Notes: a model not told the origin generated them from the sequence alone. DNA of 64,000 bases from JALOLV01 sp046295175 (GCA_046295175.1 JBKBNY010000007.1:186001-250000), one strand, 5' to 3'; counted from the first letter of the stretch, positions 34,308 to 43,998 are shown. Program-made: numbers and translations.

Positions 34308-35702
34308 ATGAAAATACAATTTTATGGTGCGGCACAGCGTGTTACGGGTAGCAAGCACTTGATTACAACAAAACGTGGGACTAAAATATTGTTGGACTGT
34401 GGGCTTTTTCAGGGTATTGGCACAACCGAACTAAACCTTACTTTTGGGTTCGACCCCAAAGAAGTTGATGTTTTGGTGCTTTCGCATGCCCACATCGACC
34501 ACACGGGTTTGGTACCGAGGTTGGTTCGTCAAGGATTCAGCGGGCCCATCTACGCAACTCCCGCTACCAAAGACCTTTGCCAAATAATGCTTTTAGACTC
34601 GGCTCATATTCAGCAAAAAGATTTGGAGCGAATCAACGAACGCCGCCGCAAACGCAATCAAGAAGAACTGGAGATTTTGTACGAAGAGAAGGATGTCGAG
34701 GACACCATGAAGCTTTTTAGGGAAGTTTCGTACCATACGCCGTTTGTTATCGAAGAAGGCGTAACGGCCGAATACTACGATGCTGGGCATATATTGGGTT
34801 CGGCAGGGATTTTCTTAAAATTTGAAGAAGAACACCACACTAAAAAATTATTCTTCACGGGTGATATTGGCCGACCAAACGATAAGATTCTGAGAAGTCC
34901 AGAGGCTTTTCCGCAGGCCGATTATATCATTTGTGAATCTACCTACGGCAATAGGCTGCACGAAGCCGAAGCCGACATGAAATCCCATTTGCTCCGAATC
35001 GTTCACGAAACTTGTGTCGAGAAGCGTGGTAAAGTAATTATCCCTGCTTTTGCCGTTGACCGTACACAAGAGTTAATCTTCGCTCTCGACCAACTCGAAG
35101 CCGAAGGACTTCTGCCAGCGATTCCGGTTTATGTTGATAGCCCGCTATCGGTGAAGGCTACACGTGTAATGCAAGACCACGAAGAAGACTTCAACCCCGA
35201 TATTCTGAAATACATTCACAAAGACGGTGATGCTTTTGATTTCCCGACGCTGCATTACATCACCGAGGTTGAGCAATCGAAGGCTCTGAACTCTAAAAAA
35301 GAGCCTTGTATTATTATTTCGGCATCGGGAATGGCCGAAGCAGGGCGTATCAAACACCATATTGCCAACAATGTGGAGAATCCACGAAATACAATTTTGA
35401 TTGTGGGTTACTGTTCGCCAGAGTCACTGGGTCATGCACTCAAAACAGGTGCCGAAACCGTAAGGATATTTGGCGAAGAACATAAAGTAAATGCAACCGT
35501 TGAGGTAATGGATTCGTTCTCGGCACATGCCGATTACAATGAGATAATTCAGCATTTGAGTTGTCAGGACATCCCGAAAGTAAAACGTTTATTCTTGGTA
35601 CATGGCGAGATAGAAAGCCAACGAGCATTCAAAGACCGCTTAGAGAAAGTAGGTTTTGGGCATATCGAAATCCCAGCACAGGGCGAAGGATTTGAGTTGT
35701 AG
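34308..35702 (+). CDS. MBL-fold beta-CASP RNA/DNA hydrolase
   Basis: A 464-residue metallo-beta-lactamase-fold nuclease of the YSH1/CPSF73 group. Metal-binding SHAHIDHTG near residue 63, GDIGRPND near residue 185, and STYGNRLH. The beta-CASP domain has PVYVDSPLSVKAT, ISASGMAEAGRIKHHI and DSFSAHADYNE, then LVHGE, which supply the remaining ligands. Such enzymes process or degrade RNA. It is monocistronic, closed by the hairpin at 35723-35762. Confidence 0.93.
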   Translation: MKIQFYGAAQRVTGSKHLITTKRGTKILLDCGLFQGIGTTELNLTFGFDPKEVDVLVLSHAHIDHTGLVPRLVRQGFSGPIYATPATKDLCQIMLLDSAHIQQKDLERINERRRKRNQEELEILYEEKDVEDTMKLFREVSYHTPFVIEEGVTAEYYDAGHILGSAGIFLKFEEEHHTKKLFFTGDIGRPNDKILRSPEAFPQADYIICESTYGNRLHEAEADMKSHLLRIVHETCVEKRGKVIIPAFAVDRTQELIFALDQLEAEGLLPAIPVYVDSPLSVKATRVMQDHEEDFNPDILKYIHKDGDAFDFPTLHYITEVEQSKALNSKKEPCIIISASGMAEAGRIKHHIANNVENPRNTILIVGYCSPESLGHALKTGAETVRIFGEEHKVNATVEVMDSFSAHADYNEIIQHLSCQDIPKVKRLFLVHGEIESQRAFKDRLEKVGFGHIEIPAQGEGFEL

Positions 35703-35722
35703 AAACAAATGCATAAACAATC

Positions 35723-35762
35723 ATTTCATAGGATATGATTCACAAATCGTATCCTATGAAAT
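35723..35762. terminator. Bidirectional hairpin terminator
   Basis: ATTTCATAGGATA (35723-35735) pairs with TATCCTATGAAAT (35750-35762), between the convergent beta-CASP and S74-domain genes. Confidence 0.75.
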
Positions 35763-35766
35763 AACC

Positions 35767-36300
35767 TCATCTATTTTGTTTAACTTCTGTCAAAGAATTG
35801 GCTTTACCCTCACCAAGTACTGCTTCAAGATGTTCCAATCGGGCGTTTAAATCGCTCACTTCTTTGAGTTTTGCTCTCAATGTATTGATTTCTTCTTGCT
35901 GTTTATCAATCATTTCTTGCTGCTCCTGCATACCCTGTACCAAAATCGGAATCAAGCCTGTATAATTGACGGTCTTGAATAGTTTTTGGTCAGGAAATTG
36001 CGTTTCGTGGACAAACATAGGTAAAACTCGCTCAAGTTCTTGTGCTATAAAACCAAACTGAGGGTCTTTACTCAATCCAAAATCGGGGTAAAGTTGGGTA
36101 TTATAATTGAAGGTTTTGGGATGAAGTTTTCTGATAATCTGAAGGCCGTTACTCATGTCATCAATATTGTGTTTCAACCGATAATCGGATGGCACACTCG
36201 ACAAATTAGATAATGTAGATTGTTTTGAGTACAGAAATGTAACTCCAAACGCAACCAATACGCACACACCTGTGCATAACATTAGTAACTTTGGCTTCAT
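35767..36300 (-). CDS. Membrane-anchored peptidase S74 (intramolecular chaperone) domain protein
   Basis: A 177-residue protein. One membrane helix (residues 6-24) is followed by the S74 signature SDYRLKHNIDDMSNGLQIIRKLHPKTFNY and FGFIAQELERVLPMFV, then a coiled coil (about residues 125-170, QEEINTLRAKLKEVSDLNARLEHLEAVL). In phage tail spikes and other fibres this domain trimerises and then cuts itself off before the Ser-Asp pair. Here it stands alone, with almost no fibre before it. If self-cleavage occurs, it would free the domain from the membrane anchor (inference). Confidence 0.75.
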   Translation of the reverse strand: MKPKLLMLCTGVCVLVAFGVTFLYSKQSTLSNLSSVPSDYRLKHNIDDMSNGLQIIRKLHPKTFNYNTQLYPDFGLSKDPQFGFIAQELERVLPMFVHETQFPDQKLFKTVNYTGLIPILVQGMQEQQEMIDKQQEEINTLRAKLKEVSDLNARLEHLEAVLGEGKANSLTEVKQNR

Positions 36301-36376
36301 GATTTTATAGGGTTTAACGTTTTCGTTTTGTATTTATAAAAATTGTGTGGGAGGGTCTTTGTAATGATTATCAGAA

Positions 36377-36892
36377 TTACAACCCAAAAATGGCCTTGAG
36401 TTCGGTTGCTTCTTCGGGTTTCATCCTTCCAGCCAAAACCAATCGCAACTGGCGACGACGCAATGCACCTTCATACATTTCTTTTTCTTCGTCTGTTTCG
36501 GCAATAACTGGCGGAATCTCAATCGGTACACCGCTTTGGTCAACGGCTACAAATGTCAAAAATGCTTTATTGGTGTGGATTTTTTTCTGTGCAGGAATAT
36601 TCTCGGCCCAAACCTCAACGGCAACCTCCATCGAAGAAGTGAATGCCCGTGTGACTTTGGCTTGGAGCGTAACAACCGACCCGAGCGGAATTGGCTCTTT
36701 GAAAGAAACATTATCGACCGAGGCCGTTACGACAATCCGATTTGAGTGTTTTTGGGCACAGATTGCACCCACAATATCCATCAATCGCATGAGGTTTCCT
36801 CCCATCAAATTCCCAAGAGTATTGGTATCATTCGGAAAAACCATTTCGGTCATTGTTGTGAGCGATTCGCTGGCAAATTTTGGCTTTGGCAT
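36377..36892 (-). CDS. Acyl-CoA thioesterase, hotdog fold
   Basis: A 171-residue YciA/BACH-like hotdog thioesterase that hydrolyses acyl-CoA to free acid and CoA. NTLGNLMGGNLMRLMDIVGAICA carries the conserved Asn-Gly-Asp pattern with the catalytic Asp. VTASVDNVSFKEPIPLGSVVTLQAKVTR follows, as in the family. It is a single gene between the S74 and Uma2 genes, all on the minus strand but with gaps of 76 and 86 bp. Chain-length preference is unknown. Confidence 0.9.
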   Translation of the reverse strand: MPKPKFASESLTTMTEMVFPNDTNTLGNLMGGNLMRLMDIVGAICAQKHSNRIVVTASVDNVSFKEPIPLGSVVTLQAKVTRAFTSSMEVAVEVWAENIPAQKKIHTNKAFLTFVAVDQSGVPIEIPPVIAETDEEKEMYEGALRRRQLRLVLAGRMKPEEATELKAIFGL

Positions 36893-36978
36893 AAGATGAA
36901 GTTTATCAGTTTACAAGTTCGAGCTTGTAAAATTTTCTTGGTTTAACAAATTATGCCGCAAAAATAGCCAAATATCCG

Positions 36979-37617
36979 TTAGACAGCGTAGGGTCTCGTA
37001 ACTTTCTTAGTTTTGAGGAGTTCGTTCAAGATAAATTTACAGTTTGGTGTCACTTCTATTTCTTGGAGCCAATCGGTTACAATCCAATTTCGATTTGCTT
37101 TTTCGGCAACAACAATTTTACGGTTTTTTGTGAGAATCCAGATGACTTTCTCGACCCCAAATTCGAGCAGTCGAGCCGTTTTCTCGAAAACGTATTGCTC
37201 ATCGGTTGTGTATTCTTCGAGTTCGATTTTTACATCAATCTCTACGACTATTCGAGGCGGAACATTGAAATATTTATCGTTGATAGAATCCACTTCTTCT
37301 TCCAGAAACAACGCAATATCATTAGAAAGGTTTTCATTCAATGCTAAGTGCAGCCCAGCTTCGTTTGATGCAACTACATACTCGTCTCCTAAATGATTAA
37401 AAAGGTAACTTGAAAGAAATGTTACTAAAATAGATTGCAATGAACTACTGCCCATGATAGTTTCTGGATTTAGTTTTTTGTTTAATACATCTTTATAGCC
37501 TTTTCGATACAAAGTTTTCCCATTCAAAACCTCATAAATCAAGGCTTTGGGTACTTTTTTTGTTCTTTTTTGCGGCTTTTCGGCGGTAAGTAGCATACGA
37601 TATTGTTTATTAGTCAA
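36979..37617 (-). CDS. Uma2-like PD-(D/E)xK protein, divergent
   Basis: A 212-residue relative of the Uma2/DUF820 family. LIYEVLNGKTLYRKGYKDVL occupies the usual N-terminal position; LSNDIALFLEEEVDSINDKYFNVPPRIVVEIDVKIEL carries the ND and VVEIDVK acidic/lysine ligands of the nuclease fold; GVEKVIWILTKNRKIVVAE is the typical strand. The insert is longer than in the copy at 17244-17804. Function unknown. The upstream terminator at 37645-37685 separates it from the M14 gene. Confidence 0.7.
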   Translation of the reverse strand: MTNKQYRMLLTAEKPQKRTKKVPKALIYEVLNGKTLYRKGYKDVLNKKLNPETIMGSSSLQSILVTFLSSYLFNHLGDEYVVASNEAGLHLALNENLSNDIALFLEEEVDSINDKYFNVPPRIVVEIDVKIELEEYTTDEQYVFEKTARLLEFGVEKVIWILTKNRKIVVAEKANRNWIVTDWLQEIEVTPNCKFILNELLKTKKVTRPYAV

Positions 37618-37644
37618 ATCTAAGTAATTTAAAGTAATAACACA

Positions 37645-37685
37645 AAAAAGAGAGGCACACCTAAATCGGTCGTGCCTCTTTATGT
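37645..37685 (-). terminator. Terminator of the M14 peptidase gene
   Basis: AGAGGCAC and GTGCCTCT (37651-37658 and 37672-37679) with A/T runs on both sides form a hairpin 20 to 60 bp beyond the M14 stop codon. Confidence 0.7.
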
Positions 37686-37705
37686 ATTAACAACCTAATC
37701 TCAAA

Positions 37706-40237
37706 TCAATCTTCGCCACCAAATCTACCACCACCGATGATATTTGAGAAGAATAATGTATTCAAAAATAACTTATTTGTTCCGTACCAAAACGCCCTAA
37801 AATTATGATTCTCGGTCATCGAAATTACTCTACCAGCACCGCTTGTATGAGCAATAACGGCAGGAGAATTTTTGATTAATTTTTCATTTTTTGGATGAAT
37901 ATACCCCGCCATCAAAGGATTTGGTGTAAAAATCAATGGTGTATTGTATGGGTCTTTGGTATCCTCCATAAAAATGTTGTTATCCTTAAACAGAGCGATT
38001 TTATCTTGTTTATAGCCGTAACAAATCGGGTGAGTTGGGTCGATTTTTGCCTCGAAAATAGTTCCTGCCGTGGCTAACGCCCCCGAATACTTACTCGCCA
38101 AAACATACGGACGTTTTTCTTTGGTTTCGCTATCGCCAGATTTAAGAGTTACGTTGGCAATCTTCTTACTTGCCGCCCATTCTACGGATGTATTCATTGC
38201 TACGAGCGTGCCTCCTCCTGCTACAAAACGTCTGATTTTATCTTCTGAAAGATTACCATAATTGCCCGAAACCATCAAAATATGCGTGTATTTGTCTAAA
38301 TTTATGCGATTTACGGTTTCAATATCAACCGTTACCAACGGAATATTAATGCGTTGGTCGAGCAAATGCCAAATCTCGCCGGCATCGTTGCTATCTACAC
38401 CCGTACCCACAATCATCAAAGGTCGTGGTTGACGAACTCGCTTGAAGTTTTCGCTACCAAAATCAATCCCGACTGGTGTAAGGCCCGTTGGCGATGCAAA
38501 GAAATCTATGCCATCACGCTCGGCCAAAGTTTGAAGCAGAGCATTTGGGTCATTGCCATTGCAGATTATCTGAATCGTGCCATAGTCAAACTTTTGCTCT
38601 TTGCCGCCAATGATTGCCGTAAATGGCTCGGTAGCTACTTTCAAGCCGTAGCCTTTTTTCATCAGCTCATAAGCCGCACGAGGAGCAAAGTAGCTATCCC
38701 AAGTAAACAGATACGCATAAGTGCTTTTGCCAATAACCTTTCCTTTCGGAAAATCGTTTTGCTCAATTTTATCTCCCAAACTGATAGCAGTTTTTGCCTC
38801 GGCGTATGGTACATTCATACAAAGTGGCATTGTCCAAGCCGAAATATCGTAGAATAAGCTATCTTCAAAAGTGGTACGCTTCTCGAATGTCGCTTTGATG
38901 AGGCGGTGTTGAGCCTGATTCATCGGAATTACGAACGAATTAGCTTTACTAAAACTCTTACCGTCAATGCTTTCATCTTTCGATAGGCGATAAACATCAA
39001 TCTCATTACGCTTCATGATATTTACCATCTCCCAAGTCTTGATTGGGTCATTGCCACCTCCAAAAACATAAGCCTTGATTGGGTCGCTTGAAGTTTCTTT
39101 GTAGAAATCTCGCATGTAATTCAGCAATTCTACTCTCATTTCTTTGGCAGCCTTTAGAGTAGAAAGAGTCGCACTGAATTGATTGCGAATTGTAAACGGA
39201 AAAGACAATAAACCGTTTTGAGTTTCTTGCAAATGCCCACGTGAACTGGCCTGCTCAAACAATATGCCTATCGAACCATTGACATCGGGCAGAGTAGAGC
39301 CTTTTCCGTAATAATAATCATCGTAGTTTTCTTGAGTGTAATAAAACGAACCAATTTTATCTAAACCTTCGGCGTGATAATTACCGATTTTGGCGGTTAA
39401 TTCGATGTTCTTTTTCGGTGTCATCGGGTGCGTGCGAGAGGGGATTCCGGGCTGGAAGAAGAATGTCGAGCCGCTACCCATTTCGTGGTGGTCGGTCAAG
39501 ATATTGGGTTTCCAGTCGTAGAATTTCACCAATCGGCCCTTGCTTTCGGGCATTTGCTGGTACAGCCAATCACGATTCAAATCAAACCAGTAATGATTGG
39601 TACGTCCGCCCGGCCATGTTTCGCTAAATTCGCGGTTATTGGCATCGCTCACCAAATTGGTGCTGCGATTGATATTCACCCAAGTCGAAAAACGGTTTCC
39701 ACCATCAGGATTGATGCATGGGTCAACCAAAATAATGGCTTCGTTCAATAACGAATCAATCGCTGGGCCTTGTGCAGCAGCCAAATAATACGCCGTTAGC
39801 AATGCCGAGTTTGTTCCGCTGGCTTCGTTGCCGTGTACCGAATATCCCTGCCAAACCACAATCGGCATATTTTTAGTATCTAAACCACTTGACTGCGAGC
39901 CAATTGTGAGTTTTTTGTGTTCGGCTTTTAGTTTTTCGAGATTGGTGTGATTTTGCGGAGAAGTTACCGTAATGAGCAATAATTCACGATTCTCAAAAGA
40001 TTTACCGTAAACTTCTACCTTAAAACGATTTGTCAGCTTGGCTAATTCTCGCCAATACGCATATTGTTCGTAAGGAGTTACGTGCTGCTCTCCAACTTGG
40101 TAGCCCAAAAACTGTTTTGGAGTCGGAATCTTAGGGTCGTACGTGACATTTTGAGGTAAATAGTAGCTATCTGCTACTTGTGCAAAAGCTCCGATTGATA
40201 AAAACAGAGCCAGAAACTGTATAAAAAGTCTTTTCAT
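37706..40237 (-). CDS. M14 family zinc carboxypeptidase, exported
   Basis: An 843-residue secreted peptidase with a signal peptide (residues 1-19, ends IGAFAQ). The M14 zinc site is visible: SVHGNEASG (His-x2-Glu) at about residue 135, and the third ligand in TDHHEMG at about residue 250. The catalytic glutamate region is GILFEQASSRG at about residue 325. The C-terminal half (about 400-843) lacks known motifs apart from a glutamine-amidotransferase-like segment (MVSGNYGNLSEDKIRRFVAGGGTLVAMN). It is full length for the large Bacteroidota group. Stand-alone gene. Confidence 0.9.
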   Translation of the reverse strand: MKRLFIQFLALFLSIGAFAQVADSYYLPQNVTYDPKIPTPKQFLGYQVGEQHVTPYEQYAYWRELAKLTNRFKVEVYGKSFENRELLLITVTSPQNHTNLEKLKAEHKKLTIGSQSSGLDTKNMPIVVWQGYSVHGNEASGTNSALLTAYYLAAAQGPAIDSLLNEAIILVDPCINPDGGNRFSTWVNINRSTNLVSDANNREFSETWPGGRTNHYWFDLNRDWLYQQMPESKGRLVKFYDWKPNILTDHHEMGSGSTFFFQPGIPSRTHPMTPKKNIELTAKIGNYHAEGLDKIGSFYYTQENYDDYYYGKGSTLPDVNGSIGILFEQASSRGHLQETQNGLLSFPFTIRNQFSATLSTLKAAKEMRVELLNYMRDFYKETSSDPIKAYVFGGGNDPIKTWEMVNIMKRNEIDVYRLSKDESIDGKSFSKANSFVIPMNQAQHRLIKATFEKRTTFEDSLFYDISAWTMPLCMNVPYAEAKTAISLGDKIEQNDFPKGKVIGKSTYAYLFTWDSYFAPRAAYELMKKGYGLKVATEPFTAIIGGKEQKFDYGTIQIICNGNDPNALLQTLAERDGIDFFASPTGLTPVGIDFGSENFKRVRQPRPLMIVGTGVDSNDAGEIWHLLDQRINIPLVTVDIETVNRINLDKYTHILMVSGNYGNLSEDKIRRFVAGGGTLVAMNTSVEWAASKKIANVTLKSGDSETKEKRPYVLASKYSGALATAGTIFEAKIDPTHPICYGYKQDKIALFKDNNIFMEDTKDPYNTPLIFTPNPLMAGYIHPKNEKLIKNSPAVIAHTSGAGRVISMTENHNFRAFWYGTNKLFLNTLFFSNIIGGGRFGGED

Positions 40238-40257
40238 AGAATAATACTTTCAGAACT

Positions 40258-40268
40258 CGCCTGAGGCG
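40258..40268. repeat. Short palindrome CGCCTGAGGCG
   Basis: An 11-bp odd-centred palindrome in the gap upstream of the M14 gene. Similar sequence occurs as repeats in related genomes as far as I recall, but this window has one copy only. Confidence 0.25.
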
Positions 40269-40444
40269 GCAGGGTTTATTGATGATGAATGACTAAAACT
40301 TAAAGATAAAAACGAATTGAGAATTATAGCCTTAGCAAACGACATATTTTGCAAAAATGGAGATAAAAAGAAGTATTTTACGATTAATCAACCACAAAAG
40401 AAACCTATTGTATCTAATATCTTGTTGCCCAATAAAAAATCAAA

Positions 40445-40960
40445 ATGCCCGAAAAAAATAAACTCGAAGTTTGGCTAAGAGGCCCGTTGGCGGATGTCCC
40501 GCCGCTTTTGCAACCAGTGGCTCATGCGTTGCTACAAGCCGAAGAAGAAGTAGTTGAACTAATGACCGATTTCAGCAATGAAAACCTCTGGAAACGCCCT
40601 GCCAATGTGGCATCGGTAGGTTTTCATCTTCAACATCTCACTGGTGTACTCGACCGACTATTTACGTATGCTCGTGGCGAATCGCTTTCGGCTACTCAGT
40701 TTGAAGCCCTTGCCGCCGAAGGTAAAGAAAATCCCGAAATTAGCGTTAAAAACCTCGTCGAAGCATTCAGCAATCAAGTCATCGTGGCAATCGAGCAGCT
40801 TAAAAAAACTGATTCGGAAACCTTAACCGAAGTGAGGGAAGTTGGTCGAGGAAAAATCCCTTCGACGGTTATCGGACTTCTGTTTCACGCTGCCGAACAC
40901 ACCACCAGACATTTAGGCCAGCTTTTGGTAACCGTAAAAATGGTTTCTAAAAATCAATAA
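40445..40960 (+). CDS. DinB family protein
   Basis: A 171-residue four-helix DinB/YfiT-like protein that probably binds a metal with three histidines. GFHLQHLTGVLDRL holds the first and HAAEHTTRHLGQLL the second and third. Family members act as thiol-dependent S-transferases or have unknown roles. No redox partner is adjacent. The gene is followed 62 bp later by a co-directional membrane protein gene. Confidence 0.8.
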   Translation: MPEKNKLEVWLRGPLADVPPLLQPVAHALLQAEEEVVELMTDFSNENLWKRPANVASVGFHLQHLTGVLDRLFTYARGESLSATQFEALAAEGKENPEISVKNLVEAFSNQVIVAIEQLKKTDSETLTEVREVGRGKIPSTVIGLLFHAAEHTTRHLGQLLVTVKMVSKNQ

Positions 40961-41022
40961 ATGAGTGGAAACTTTATAAGTTTTTTATATATTTGGTTAC
41001 TCAACCTCAAAAAACTTATAAA

Positions 41023-41670
41023 ATGGAAGAACCCAAGAAGAAATCTCTCCTCGATAACCTCGTAGGATTAGCCGCCATTATTGCCTCTGTTGCAATACCG
41101 CTCGCCCAAATTGTCATTGGTTATTTTGATAACCAGACTGCTCGGATGCAGAGCCAGAAAATAGATGACGAAAAGCGTAGGTTTGAAATCACGAAACTTT
41201 TTATGGATAATTATGTCGGCAAAAAAGCCGATATTCAGATTGCAACAATCCAAATAATGAAAAATCTTGACCCTGCTTTTTTTATTTCAATAGAGAGCGG
41301 ACTCAAAGAAGCAACGCATTCTGATACCGTGCGGGCGTCTATTCGTCGGGCGACATTCGAGGCGGCCAACGAAATCGGCGAAAGCCTCCCAAGTGCCGCC
41401 AAAAACCGAAAAGTACAGAAAGTCTTATCGGCCCAAAAATACGAACAAGATGGCTTGGTTTGGGTCTCGAAAGGCGATTTTGATAAAGCTAAAAAGAGCT
41501 TTGAACAAGCTCAGGAGGTACACCCGACGTATTATAGCATGGATGAATTTATGGAGAAGTACGATAAAGATTTTTCGTCGAATATGACCCGTGAACAACG
41601 TAAAAAATTCAAAGATTTCTACCAAAAAGGGTGGACCAAAATTCCTACCGATTCGCTTAAATTTCAGTAA
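41023..41670 (+). CDS. Single-pass membrane protein with TPR-like repeat, unknown function
   Basis: A 215-residue protein. I use the ATG at 41023, because the upstream residues overlap an AT-rich -7-like TATATTTG (40988-40995). An N-terminal helix (about residues 10-35, DNLVGLAAIIASVAIPLAQIVIGYF) spans the membrane. A charged helical part follows, then a TPR-like unit (DGLVWVSKGDFDKAKKSFEQAQEVHP). Function not recognised. Confidence 0.6.
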   Translation: MEEPKKKSLLDNLVGLAAIIASVAIPLAQIVIGYFDNQTARMQSQKIDDEKRRFEITKLFMDNYVGKKADIQIATIQIMKNLDPAFFISIESGLKEATHSDTVRASIRRATFEAANEIGESLPSAAKNRKVQKVLSAQKYEQDGLVWVSKGDFDKAKKSFEQAQEVHPTYYSMDEFMEKYDKDFSSNMTREQRKKFKDFYQKGWTKIPTDSLKFQ

Positions 41671-41677
41671 AGGTGCA

Positions 41678-41714
41678 TTTATCCTAAAAACGATTTATCT
41701 GTTTTTAGGATAAA
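41678..41714. terminator. Bidirectional hairpin terminator
   Basis: TTTATCCTAAAAAC (41678-41691) pairs perfectly with GTTTTTAGGATAAA (41701-41714). The right arm overlaps the last 10 bp of the convergent amine oxidase gene. Confidence 0.75.
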
Positions 41715-43045
41715 ACCTCTTTTACAACTCTTTCGCCCGAGCGAATCGCTCCGTCGATGTAGCCATTCCAAATATCGGATGTCTCGGTACCAGCCCAGTG
41801 GATTTTACTGCATGGTTCCCGTAGGCTTTTACCGAGCGAAGTCCAAACGCCAGGGGGCATAAATGCAGCATAACAGCCTTTGGTAAATTCTTCTTCGGCC
41901 CAGCTATGGTCGAGATATAATTTCGGATTTCGAGCTTCTTCTCCGTAAAAATTAACAAATGAATTCAAGATACTCTCTCGGCGTTCTTCGGACGATAAAT
42001 TAGCAAAGGCCTTGGCTTGATTGCCCAAAACAAAACCCATCATTATACCCTTCGAGCCATCCTTTGGTGAATTATCAAACGTAACGGTCGTATAGCCTTC
42101 GTTTGTCGCCGATAAGCCATTGAGTCCTTTATTTCGCCAGAACGGTTTGTCGTAAATCGCAAAAGTTTTTGTAACTGTTCCCATCGGCATTCGTTGCATC
42201 AACTGCTCTCGATTGGCAGGTAAAACTGGCAAAAACTCAATTCTGTTAATCATCGTAGGTGGCAATGCCACGATTACTCGCTTAGCCAAAAACTCAAAAC
42301 CATCACCTCTAACTATCACATTATCAGTATCTTGCGTAATACTTTTTACGACCGAATTAAGCCGAATACTATCTTTGATTGTTTCGGACAATTTCAAGGC
42401 TGGTTGCATTGCTCCGCCCACGATTCGCTCTTCTTGAGCTCCGTTTTTTACATTCATCAAAGTATCCAAATCACGCCCTGATTTTGCGTAAAACAAGGCA
42501 TGAAGCATCGAAATCTCGTTTGGGTCGGCGGCCCAAATTGCTTCGGCAGCCAGTTTAAACATGATTTTGGCGGTATCGAACGACATCTGCTGATTCATCC
42601 AAGTCGCCAGAGTCATTGAGTCGTAATATTGAGCATTGGGGGTCTCCCACGGACGTTCGAGATTGACCGTGCGAGAGAGTTTATTCATCTTCTTAATCGC
42701 CATATCTAAGCTCAACAAAGCCCCGATTGGCAGTGGCGGAATCAGCCCTTTGTAGTATTGGGTTTTTCCTTTGAAGAATAGGGTACTTTTACCTTCGTCA
42801 TAGGTTTTGAAAGTCTCAAGCCCAAACTCACGAATCAATCCGTAGATACGGTCTTGAGTAGGCCCGACCCACGCTCCGCCCAAATCTACATACGTATCAT
42901 CGTCAAGGTATTTGGTATAAACTCGACCTCCTACCCTATCACGGGCTTCGAGAAGTAACACTTTTTTTTCGGCTCGGATAAGCTCACGGGTGGCGGTCAG
43001 GCCTGCGTATCCAGCCCCGATGACGATGACGTCGTAGTTTTGCAT
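41705..43045 (-). CDS. Flavin-containing amine oxidase
   Basis: A 446-residue FAD enzyme of the monoamine oxidase group. Start at 43045 (MQNYDVIVIGAGYAGL) places the dinucleotide motif GxGxxG at residues 9-14 and drops the implausible 10-residue extension. ARDRVGGRVYT is the second FAD motif and HWAGTETSDIWNGYIDGAIRSGERVV closes the FAD domain at the C-terminus. It oxidises a primary amine or polyamine with oxygen; the substrate cannot be read. An REP palindrome pair lies just upstream (43095-43157). Confidence 0.92.
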   Translation of the reverse strand: MQNYDVIVIGAGYAGLTATRELIRAEKKVLLLEARDRVGGRVYTKYLDDDTYVDLGGAWVGPTQDRIYGLIREFGLETFKTYDEGKSTLFFKGKTQYYKGLIPPLPIGALLSLDMAIKKMNKLSRTVNLERPWETPNAQYYDSMTLATWMNQQMSFDTAKIMFKLAAEAIWAADPNEISMLHALFYAKSGRDLDTLMNVKNGAQEERIVGGAMQPALKLSETIKDSIRLNSVVKSITQDTDNVIVRGDGFEFLAKRVIVALPPTMINRIEFLPVLPANREQLMQRMPMGTVTKTFAIYDKPFWRNKGLNGLSATNEGYTTVTFDNSPKDGSKGIMMGFVLGNQAKAFANLSSEERRESILNSFVNFYGEEARNPKLYLDHSWAEEEFTKGCYAAFMPPGVWTSLGKSLREPCSKIHWAGTETSDIWNGYIDGAIRSGERVVKEVLS

Positions 43046-43094
43046 AGGTCTTGGGTTGATTGTGAAATAACACAATTAAAAATAAGGATAGAAT

Positions 43095-43157
43095 CCGTGG
43101 CACGGCTCGAACCTTTAAAACTAAAAATTGGACTGCTATTGCTTAGCCGTGTCACGG
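43095..43157. repeat. REP-like inverted pair (copy 1)
   Basis: CCGTGGCACGGC (43095-43106) and GCCGTGTCACGG (43146-43157) are near-perfect reverse complements 39 bp apart, in the gap between the minus-strand amine oxidase and unknown genes. Same palindrome family as the copies near 46100, 46830, 47890 and 59940. Confidence 0.75.
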
Positions 43158-43180
43158 TTTTTTAGGGAGACTATTTCACG

Positions 43181-43891
43181 TTACTTACTAATATGTTGTA
43201 CCAATGTCCGTTTAGCAACTGGCAATAGTGTCTCTTCGAGCGGAAAATTCAAATCGGTTTCGATTGAATACACGGCTGGATTCGGCAAACTTTTATGCGT
43301 TTTTATCAGACTAAGTTTAATGTTTTCGTAGCTATTGGCAAAGCTACGCTCCCATTCGGTGATAAAAGTCGAGCTGAGCGAGCGGTATTTTTCGCTATGT
43401 CGTTCAAAAAGCGTCATTTTATACGAATAAACCCTCGTACTTTTTCGGCTGCCGTTACTCAAAAAGAAATACCCTTCGTCTAATTTCAACGGAATGATTC
43501 CGACGGGTGTAATGGATAATTTACTCTCAACAAAATCGTAGATTTCGCTCCCGACCGAAATTGCATTTTTGAAACGATGACTCGCGTAATGAATAATCTG
43601 CTCAATCTCTTCCATTAGGGCATCATCGGCAATCATTTCTTCATAAATCAATTCTAATCGTTCGATTTGAATACCCGTCAATCGCTTCGGAAAATGCTCT
43701 TTCAGATAGTTTTTGTTTTCTTTAAAAGACACCAAATTATTGTAATGAAAGAACAAATCTGAGAGTTGGGGATAAATCTTACTCTCATCAAAATACTGTT
43801 TGACTTTTTGCAAATATGCCAAAAGTGTGTACTTCTTCACCTCAAAATCAATAGTTCCATCTACCATCCATGTTTCTGATAATTTCTCCAT
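43181..43891 (-). CDS. Conserved-looking protein of unknown function
   Basis: A 236-residue soluble protein with no recognised domain. It is rich in charged helices (KQYFDESKIYPQLSDLFFHYNNL, RLTGIQIERLELIYEEMIADDALMEEIEQII) and has a beta-rich middle (GIIPLKLDEGYFFLSNGSRKSTRVYSYKMTLF). No signal peptide or membrane segment. Its codon use matches the neighbours, so it looks native. Stand-alone gene. Confidence 0.55.
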   Translation of the reverse strand: MEKLSETWMVDGTIDFEVKKYTLLAYLQKVKQYFDESKIYPQLSDLFFHYNNLVSFKENKNYLKEHFPKRLTGIQIERLELIYEEMIADDALMEEIEQIIHYASHRFKNAISVGSEIYDFVESKLSITPVGIIPLKLDEGYFFLSNGSRKSTRVYSYKMTLFERHSEKYRSLSSTFITEWERSFANSYENIKLSLIKTHKSLPNPAVYSIETDLNFPLEETLLPVAKRTLVQHISK

Positions 43892-43998
43892 AATAATCTT
43901 GAAATTGTTGATATTTCAAATTTAAACGACATTTTGAAATTTCAAAGGATTTTATCGAGAAGTATTAATCAAAAGCCATAAAATACCATAACCAAAAC

